Positions 57,567-64,000 of a stretch of DNA of 64,000 bases are shown in pieces. The stretch covers positions 1 through 64,000 of the forward strand of contig CAKNQN010000008.1 of the NCBI GenBank assembly GCA_930990665.1. Reading direction: 5' to 3'. The notes beneath the pieces are model-generated. The model worked only from the letters and a program-made list of their open reading frames with translations. It made no database searches and was not told the origin of the DNA. This stretch comes from an uncultured Clostridia bacterium. Its GTDB lineage: Bacteria; Bacillota; Clostridia; Christensenellales; Borkfalkiaceae. The translations under genes and the position numbers were made by a program. Each line of letters opens with the position of its first letter. Position 1 is the first letter of the stretch.

Positions 57567-57638
57567 TTTGCCGCGGCAGTATTGCGCTCAAATAAGATTC
57601 TGTTTGCCGCTACAGCTTTGCGTTCGGATAAGCCGCTT
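57567..57638. repeat. 36-bp degenerate tandem repeat, 2 copies
   Basis: TTTGCCGCGGCAGTATTGCGCTCAAATAAGATTCTG / TTTGCCGCTACAGCTTTGCGTTCGGATAAGCCGCTTCTG. Confidence 0.75.
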
Positions 57639-57725
57639 CTGCGGGCAGTTTTAAGCTAAAAATTACCCGTCCGGCGATTCGCCGGGCGGAAAAATCCCGA
57701 TACATATAAATTTCGTAATGGTAAT

Positions 57726-58238
57726 TTATCGTTGCAGGTTTTCCGGCTGCGAGACGGCGTGCTGCATGCGCGAAGCGGAGATGACTTTTCCTGCGGCAGA
57801 AGCGAGCAGGCAGAAAACGAGCGCACAGCCGATACACACGAGCGAAATGCGGACGGACAGGGTGAGCGCCGCCGGGAACGCCGGCAAAAAGAAGAGGGCC
57901 GGCACGGCTGCAATCAAAAAGATGACGGGCTGCGCCATGGAATTTTTGATGTGTGCCGCGATGCGCGCGCTCTCTTCCCACGCGCTCACGCCGTGCAGCG
58001 CGTTCATGCCTACGAACAGGCTGATAACGCCGAGCACCGCCGTAAACGCCAGCGCGCCGAGCACATAGATCACATAGACGAAGGAGTGCAGCATGGCGCC
58101 GTACCCCGTCTCACCGGCGAGCGCGCGTTCTTTATCCGCGCTCACGGCAAGCACCACCACGAATGCCGCCGCAAGTAAAAATGCGGCGATGTCCGCAAAG
58201 CCGCCCCATCGCAGCGGACGGCGAAAACTTTTTTGCAT
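57726..58238 (-). CDS. Hypothetical membrane protein
   Basis: Four predicted TM segments. Confidence 0.65.
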   Translation of the reverse strand: MQKSFRRPLRWGGFADIAAFLLAAAFVVVLAVSADKERALAGETGYGAMLHSFVYVIYVLGALAFTAVLGVISLFVGMNALHGVSAWEESARIAAHIKNSMAQPVIFLIAAVPALFFLPAFPAALTLSVRISLVCIGCALVFCLLASAAGKVISASRMQHAVSQPENLQR

Positions 58239-58347
58239 ATCTTTGCTCCCTCATACGGGTCCAAAACCCGCTTTTTTGAAAATATGTTCGATTTTTTCTA
58301 TTACGTTCCCTGAAAAACAGCTACATTTCCAATTTTATTGTTCTCTT

Positions 58348-58965
58348 TTATTGCCCGGATACGGGAGGATCGTTCTCCCCATCCGCGCCCTTTTTCTCCG
58401 ATGAAACACTTAGAGGCGCGCTTTTCCCTCCGTTTATTTCCGTCGGCAAAGCCTCCGGGAAGGCGCCGCGACCGATCGCACGCAGGCGAACAAGGGTGAA
58501 CGCGTGCAAGGCAATCAATGCGACGAGCACCGCGCCGAGAAGCACATCGATGCACGCGAACGAGAGAAATACAGGCCTATTGAAAAACTGCAAACCGCTA
58601 TGCATCGAAAAGAAGCAACACAAAAAGAAAAATTCCGCCGCAAACGTCACGGCCGATACAATGAGACCCGCGGTCGTGAAAAAGAGGGTACGGCGCCCGA
58701 AATTGCGCTTTGCCGCCGCGCGCAGTGCGCAGCCACCCGTTCCGAGAAGAAGGGCCGAAAGCAAGGCCGTAAGAACGCCGACGCCGAGGCACACGGCGGT
58801 GATGATCACAAGAGCTGCCACCGCGGCCACTACCCCGTTCGTGTACGGGTTCTGCCAGAATTTCAGACCGATCGCAAAGAGGATGACCTGCAGCGCCGCC
58901 AGCAGAAACACGGCGACATCCGTCCATCCTACCGCCCGCAACAGGCGTTCTGTCTTTTGCGGCAT
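58348..58965 (-). CDS. Hypothetical membrane protein (possible paralog of 57726-58238)
   Basis: Start at MPQKTERLLRAVGWTDVAVFLLAALQVILFA; N terminus resembles that of the 57726-58238 product. Confidence 0.6.
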   Translation of the reverse strand: MPQKTERLLRAVGWTDVAVFLLAALQVILFAIGLKFWQNPYTNGVVAAVAALVIITAVCLGVGVLTALLSALLLGTGGCALRAAAKRNFGRRTLFFTTAGLIVSAVTFAAEFFFLCCFFSMHSGLQFFNRPVFLSFACIDVLLGAVLVALIALHAFTLVRLRAIGRGAFPEALPTEINGGKSAPLSVSSEKKGADGENDPPVSGQ

Positions 58966-59174
58966 ACCTGCCCCCCTATTTTTCTGTCGGCATACGCACC
59001 GGACCCGGATCGCGCCCCACGAATGCCAAAGCAAAACGCTGTACAAAGCGCCGTGCGAGATGCGAAACGCGCGCACCAAAGGTAGCGATTGCGGGTTTTT
59101 TATGACGAAATAATTAAAATATATGACAAGTATAGCACCCGTTTTGCTGTCTGTCAAGTAAAAATAAAAAAATT

Positions 59175-59204
59175 CCGCCCTGCGGCCATGGCCGCAGGGC
59201 GGAG
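59175..59204 (-). terminator. Terminator of glyA
   Basis: TCCGCCCTGCGGCCATGGCCGCAGGGCGGA; minus strand continues AATTTTTTTATTTT. Confidence 0.85.
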
Positions 59205-59283
59205 AAACGTCCGTTTTTTTCATCCGGTCATTGATTTGAATCCTTCCGCATTTGCATTGCGTTTGCGGAAATTCATCCGTATA

Positions 59284-60534
59284 TTACATCACGTCGTTGG
59301 CGTAAAGCGGGTGCTTTTCGCACAGTTTTTTCACTTCGGCGCGCACAAAATCGAAGGCGGATTCCTTTTCGGCGATGATCTTGGAGATCAGCCGCGCCAC
59401 GAGGCGCGCATCCTCCTCGGTAAACCCGCGCGTGGTGATGCTGGGAGTACCGATCCGCACGCCGCTTGTGACAAACGGGCTGGTCGTTTCAAAGGGAATG
59501 GTGTTCTTGTTGACAGTGATATTCACCTCATCGAGCATCTTTTCGAGCTCTTTGCCCGTCATGCCCTTGTCGCGCAGGTCTACGAGCATGAGATGGTTAT
59601 CCGTGCCGCCGGAAACAAGGCGCACGCCGCATTTGGTAAATTCGTCCGCCATTGCCTGCGCATTTTTTACGACCTGTTTCTGGTATTCTTTGAAAGCGGG
59701 CGAGAGCGCCTCTTTGAAGGCGACCGCCTTGCCGGCGATGACGTGCATGAGCGGGCCGCCCTGCATGCCGGGGAACACCGCCTTGTCGATGGCTTTGGCG
59801 TACTGTTCCTTGCACATGATCACGCCGCCGCGCGGGCCGCGGAGCGTCTTGTGCGTGGTCGTGGTGACGATGTCGGCATACGGCACGGGCGAAGGGTGAA
59901 GCCCCGCCGCCACGAGGCCGGCAATGTGCGCGATGTCTACCATGAGATAGGCACCCACCTTATCCGCGATCTCGCGCAGACGAGGAAAATCGATGATACG
60001 CGGGTATGCGGAAGCGCCTGCCACGATCATCTTCGGCTTGTTTTCCAGCGCGAGTTTTTCCAGCGCGTCGTAATCGATGCGCTCGTCGCTCTCCGAAACG
60101 CCGTAAGGGACGATCTTGAAATATTTGCCGGAAATGTTCACAGGCGAACCGTGGGTGAGGTGCCCGCCGTGCGAGAGATTCATGCCGAGAATGGTATCGC
60201 CGGGCTGTAAAAGGGCAAAGTACACGGCGGTATTCGCCTGTGCGCCGCTGTGCGGCTGGACGTTCGCATGATCACATCCGAACAGCTGTTTGCACCGCTC
60301 GATGGCGAGATTTTCGACGATGTCCACATACTGACAGCCGCCGTAATAGCGTTTGCCGGGCAGTCCCTCCGCGTATTTGTTGGTGAGATGCGACCCGACC
60401 GCCGCCATCACCGCGGGGGATACAAAATTTTCGCTCGCGATCAGCTCGATGTTTCCGCGCTGACGGTCGAGCTCGAGTTTCATCGCCTCGTACACTTCGG
60501 GGTCCGCGTTTTTCACTGTTGTAAGATCAATCAT
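59284..60534 (-). CDS. glyA: Serine hydroxymethyltransferase
   Basis: [60 protein letters not shown]. Confidence 0.96.
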   Translation of the reverse strand: MIDLTTVKNADPEVYEAMKLELDRQRGNIELIASENFVSPAVMAAVGSHLTNKYAEGLPGKRYYGGCQYVDIVENLAIERCKQLFGCDHANVQPHSGAQANTAVYFALLQPGDTILGMNLSHGGHLTHGSPVNISGKYFKIVPYGVSESDERIDYDALEKLALENKPKMIVAGASAYPRIIDFPRLREIADKVGAYLMVDIAHIAGLVAAGLHPSPVPYADIVTTTTHKTLRGPRGGVIMCKEQYAKAIDKAVFPGMQGGPLMHVIAGKAVAFKEALSPAFKEYQKQVVKNAQAMADEFTKCGVRLVSGGTDNHLMLVDLRDKGMTGKELEKMLDEVNITVNKNTIPFETTSPFVTSGVRIGTPSITTRGFTEEDARLVARLISKIIAEKESAFDFVRAEVKKLCEKHPLYANDVM

Positions 60535-60662
60535 TTTTTTCTCCGTTGCAAATATAAAAATTCGCCAGACGTGCAAAGGGCGCCCTGCGGACTGTCCCTT
60601 TCCCCCGAATGGTGTTCCCCTCTATTATAGCGCACTTTGCCGTATTTTACAAGAAAATCAAA

Positions 60663-60694
60663 GGCGGGGCCGCAAAAAACTTTGCGGCCCCGCC
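60663..60694 (-). terminator. Terminator downstream of 60758-61246 gene
   Basis: GGCGGGGCCGCAAA...TTTGCGGCCCCGCC, minus strand continues TTTGATTTT. Confidence 0.75.
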
Positions 60695-60757
60695 CGTAAA
60701 TCCCTCTGTTTTCCGGCAAAACCGGACGCCTTGTGCCCGCACCGCCGTCCGCAAAAG

Positions 60758-61246
60758 TCAGTTCTTTTCCGACGCCGTCTCTTGGCGGACCTTGCTCATC
60801 AGGATCTCATCCCTCACCGAGGAAACATCCTTGATCCCCCGCACTTTGACCTTCCTCCCGCTCCGCAAAAGGATGCGCAGTGTACCGCTGCGCAAGGTCC
60901 CGCCATTACCCGCCCGGTCATGTATCTCGCCCAAAGAGGCTATCTCCGACAAGGGGATATCGCACCAGCCGATCCTCCACACATAACAGCGGAGCGTATC
61001 ACCCTTGCGCAAGATCAGGACCTGCGGCGACCGCGCGATAAGGATTCCGAAGACAAGAGCGACTGCCAGAAACGCCAGTATGTACGCCGCAAAAAGCCAA
61101 CAAAGCGCGACAATCCACGCCTCCTCCTTTAACCGCATCGTATAGACGCTGCACCAGGTCATAAACCCGAACAGGATCAGATAGATTGCACTGAGCATGA
61201 AATAATAATTGAATTTGACCTTATACGCAATGACTGTCTCTTCCAT
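60758..61246 (-). CDS. Hypothetical membrane protein (PH-like cytosolic domain)
   Basis: Two TM segments followed by VLILRKGDTLRCYVWRIGWCDIPLSEIASLGE. Confidence 0.6.
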   Translation of the reverse strand: MEETVIAYKVKFNYYFMLSAIYLILFGFMTWCSVYTMRLKEEAWIVALCWLFAAYILAFLAVALVFGILIARSPQVLILRKGDTLRCYVWRIGWCDIPLSEIASLGEIHDRAGNGGTLRSGTLRILLRSGRKVKVRGIKDVSSVRDEILMSKVRQETASEKN

Positions 61247-61308
61247 CGCTTTCCTTCTCCTTTCTGCCCAAACAATGCCCGACCGTTCAGACAGGCAAAG
61301 ACCGCTAT

Positions 61309-61893
61309 TCAGCTTTTCGCCTTTTCCTCCGGGGATTTCCTCTGCTCGTCTGCCCCGTTTGTCCCTCCCTTTCGGACTTCGGCCGCGGCCTTGCGGCGCA
61401 AAATCTCTTCACACGCGGCAAAGGGCCGTTCGATCTCCACCGCCTCGATCTTTTCACCCGAAAGCGTACTGACGATGACCGTGCCCGCACGCACGTCGCG
61501 CGGCGCCGTGCCCGGCAGCGCGGATGCGATCTGTGCGATCGGCACACAGAGATAATCTTTCTTCTTATAACGATAGAAAAAGAGGCTGTCCCCTTCGGCA
61601 TAGATGAGCACGGCGGGCAGGCACCTTTGCAGGAAATAGGCGGCAAAGCAGTAGCCTGCAAAGAGCAGCATCAGCGCCGCAAGCACGGCGCACACGGCGA
61701 TAAACGCGCCGCCCCGCCCTGCATAGACGCCCGCCGCGATCACCGCGAGCGCCGCCAACGCCACAAGCACACAGCCGTATGCGCACAGCCGTCTCTGCGG
61801 CAGGCGTTTTGTCGCCAGAATCTCCCTTTCTGCTTCCACGAATGCTTCCGCCGCGCCATGGCGGCTCCTCCTTTGCAAGTCGATTATAGCACC
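61309..61893 (-). CDS. Hypothetical membrane protein, similar architecture to 60758-61246
   Basis: TM pair then VLIYAEGDSLFFYRYKKKDYLCVPIAQIASALPG. Confidence 0.6.
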   Translation of the reverse strand, partial: GAIIDLQRRSRHGAAEAFVEAEREILATKRLPQRRLCAYGCVLVALAALAVIAAGVYAGRGGAFIAVCAVLAALMLLFAGYCFAAYFLQRCLPAVLIYAEGDSLFFYRYKKKDYLCVPIAQIASALPGTAPRDVRAGTVIVSTLSGEKIEAVEIERPFAACEEILRRKAAAEVRKGGTNGADEQRKSPEEKAKS

Positions 61894-61960
61894 CATCTCT
61901 CCGCCTGTCAAGCGCCGCCCGAAATTATACGATCGTCCCCGCCGGAAAGCAAAAGAAAAA

Positions 61961-61995
61961 GGGAGGGGGGCCGCGCAAAGCGCGGCCCCCCTCCC
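61961..61995 (-). terminator. Terminator of trxA
   Basis: GGGAGGGGGGCCGCGC-AAA-GCGCGGCCCCCCTCCC; minus strand continues TTTTTCTTTT. Confidence 0.85.
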
Positions 61996-62011
61996 TCACA
62001 AACCGTTCGGT

Positions 62012-62326
62012 TTACAGATTCTTTTCGATGAACTCTTTCATCGCGGCCTTGGGCACGAAGCCGACGTTTTTGCCGGCGAGCTCTCCGCCCTTAAAGACCA
62101 TCACGCAGGGAATGCTCATGATCGAGTATTCGCGCGCGAGATCGGGGTTGTCGTCGACGTCGATCTTGACGAACTCCGCCTTCCCCTCCAACTCCTCGCT
62201 CAAAGCCTCCATGACGGGCGCAAGCATGCGGCAGGGACCGCACCATTCCGCCCAGAAGTCGACGACGAGCGTCTTCTTTTCCGACATTGCCGCAGAAAAC
62301 GCCGCGGCGTCAAATTCCTTTACCAT
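62012..62326 (-). CDS. trxA: Thioredoxin
   Basis: LVVDFWAEWCGPCRMLAPVMEALSEEL. Confidence 0.96.
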   Translation of the reverse strand: MVKEFDAAAFSAAMSEKKTLVVDFWAEWCGPCRMLAPVMEALSEELEGKAEFVKIDVDDNPDLAREYSIMSIPCVMVFKGGELAGKNVGFVPKAAMKEFIEKNL

Positions 62327-62771
62327 CTTGGACTTCCTCCGATTGAATTTTTTGTTCTGTATCTTTATTCTGCAGAATTTCCGTGATTTCCATGCCGAAT
62401 CCGCGCGTCTTGCCGAGGAGCTTGTCCAGCGCGTACACGGCGACAAAGCCGAGCGCGAGCCCCGCAAGGCAAAGCACGGCCGCCCACACTTCTTTTCCGA
62501 CCGCAAATGCCCCGATGAGCGCCCCCGCCCCCGCAAAGAGAACGGGAACGATGTAGACGATGAGGGAGGCGAGCAGGCGGTTGTCCCGCTCTGCCTGCAC
62601 GGCGACGGCATCGCCGACGCGCGCGCCGCAGCGGTTATACGCCTTCACGCGCACGCTGCTCTTTCCGTTTTTGAAAGCGCAGATCTTGCATCCGTCGCAT
62701 TCGGGGTGCTTTTCGATGCGGACAAAGGCGATCTTCCCCGACGTCTTTTCGACGATGGCGCGCTCTTTCAT
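62310..62771 (-). CDS. SoxR-reducing system protein RseC family
   Basis: KIAFVRIEKHPECDGCKICAF...GDAVAVQAERDNRLLASLIVYIVPVLFAGAGALIGAFAVG. Confidence 0.85.
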   Translation of the reverse strand: MKERAIVEKTSGKIAFVRIEKHPECDGCKICAFKNGKSSVRVKAYNRCGARVGDAVAVQAERDNRLLASLIVYIVPVLFAGAGALIGAFAVGKEVWAAVLCLAGLALGFVAVYALDKLLGKTRGFGMEITEILQNKDTEQKIQSEEVQDGKGI

Positions 62772-64000
62772 TGCAGGCGCGCGCCGAGATAGGCGGCGAC
62801 CTCTTCCGCTTTGACCTGTTCCGAGGTGGAATCGGCCATATTTTTGACGGTATATTCCCCGCTTTCCAGCTCGTTCGAGCCGATGACGACGACATACCGC
62901 GCGCCGATCTTGCCCGCATATTTGAACTGCGCTTTGACCGAGCGGTCGGCGTGGTCGAAATCGGCGGAGATCCCCATGCCGCGCAGTTTCTCAACGAGCG
63001 CAAAAGCGGCCGCACGGCCCCTTTCGTCCAGCCCCGCGGCATACACGCCGAGCGCGGGCTCTTCGGGAATGGCCTTGCCGGTGTTTTCCAGGACGAGGAG
63101 CATGCGCTCGATGCCGCTGCCGAACCCGACCGCCGACACGGACGGCCCGCCGAGATTTTCGATGAGGGTGTCGTACCTCCCGCCGCCGAGCACGGTGCCC
63201 TGCGCGCCGATCGAGGTGGAAACGAACTCAAACACCGTCTTGGAATAGTAGTCCAGGCCGCGCACCAGCTTCGGGTCGAGCACATATTTCACGCCGCACG
63301 CGTCGAGAATGGAGGTCAGCTTTTCAAAGTGTTCGCGGCATTCGTCACAAAGATAATCGAGCGTTCTGGGCGCGCCCGCGTTGATGGCGGTGCACTTCTC
63401 TTCCTTGCAGTCGAGGATGCGCAGCGGGTTCTTTTCAAACCGCGCGTTGCAGGTGGGGCACATTTCGGGAAGGTGCGGGCGGAGGTATTCTTTGAGCGCC
63501 TCGTTGAACTTCGGGCGGCAATGCTTGCAGCCGATGCTGTTGAGGTGCAGCTCCACCCCCTCCACGCCCAGCGCCGCGATGTAATCGCGCGCGAGCAGGA
63601 TGACTTCCGCGTCCGTCTCCGGGCCCTTGCCGCCGAACAGCTCCACGCCGAACTGATGGTGCTCGCGCAGTCTGCCCGCCTGCGGGCGTTCATACCGGAA
63701 TACGGGCGTGATGTAGTACATCTTCGCGGGCAGAACGCCGCCCGCCATGCCGTTTTCGATGAACGAACGGGCCGCGCCCGCCGTGCCCTCCGGCTTGAGC
63801 GTCATCGAGCGGCCGCCCTTGTCGAGAAAGGTGTACATCTCCTTGTTGACGATATCCGTCGTGTCGCCCACGCCGCGCGCAAACAGCTCGGTGTGCTCGA
63901 AAACAGGGGTACGTATCTCTTTTAAGTTGTACAGCGCCGCGATCCTGCGCGCCGTGTTCTCGATAAAATGCCACTTGTACGCCTCGGAAGGCAATACGTC
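62768..64000 (-). CDS. hisS: Histidyl-tRNA synthetase, N terminus beyond window end
   Basis: DVLPSEAYKWHFIENTARRIAALYNLKEIRTPVFEHTELFARGVG; RYERPQAGRLREHHQFGVE; the ORF-track start at 63994 is an internal TTG (Leu). Confidence 0.95.
   Translation of the reverse strand, partial: DVLPSEAYKWHFIENTARRIAALYNLKEIRTPVFEHTELFARGVGDTTDIVNKEMYTFLDKGGRSMTLKPEGTAGAARSFIENGMAGGVLPAKMYYITPVFRYERPQAGRLREHHQFGVELFGGKGPETDAEVILLARDYIAALGVEGVELHLNSIGCKHCRPKFNEALKEYLRPHLPEMCPTCNARFEKNPLRILDCKEEKCTAINAGAPRTLDYLCDECREHFEKLTSILDACGVKYVLDPKLVRGLDYYSKTVFEFVSTSIGAQGTVLGGGRYDTLIENLGGPSVSAVGFGSGIERMLLVLENTGKAIPEEPALGVYAAGLDERGRAAAFALVEKLRGMGISADFDHADRSVKAQFKYAGKIGARYVVVIGSNELESGEYTVKNMADSTSEQVKAEEVAAYLGARLQ

Overview
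This 64 kb window is a bacterial chromosome segment, probably low-GC-phylum Clostridia-like judging from gene content (NiaR, AddAB, M-box, YitT, type IV pili), although most of it is GC-rich. Nearly all genes lie on the minus strand. From left to right it contains: (i) an AT-richer sugar-catabolism block at about 1-6.9 kb (partial GH2 glycosidase, a leaderless beta-rich protein, two MDR dehydrogenases, a Gfo/Idh/MocA oxidoreductase and a divergent AraC regulator); (ii) nadABC-niaR behind a sigma-A promoter with a candidate operator and a long unusual leader; (iii) two-component system, gltX, radC, M23 peptidase, tsaD and prfB; (iv) a membrane-anchored McrB-like AAA ATPase translationally coupled to a DUF2357-like protein with a zinc ribbon; (v) a type IV pilus operon with a 797-aa giant pilin; (vi) an M-box-type leader, a small ORF and an mgtA-type P-type ATPase; (vii) addAB, cysS, aroK, mutY, a glycosidase-like beta-propeller, glyA, trxA, rseC-like and partial hisS. 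The most unusual structural theme is that many intergenic gaps and gene ends carry their own private, degenerate tandem duplications with periods of about 22-102 bp. Some of these copy gene 3' or 5' termini, and one expands a loop inside the prepilin peptidase. All calls are from reading the sequence and recognising motifs; no database search was run.
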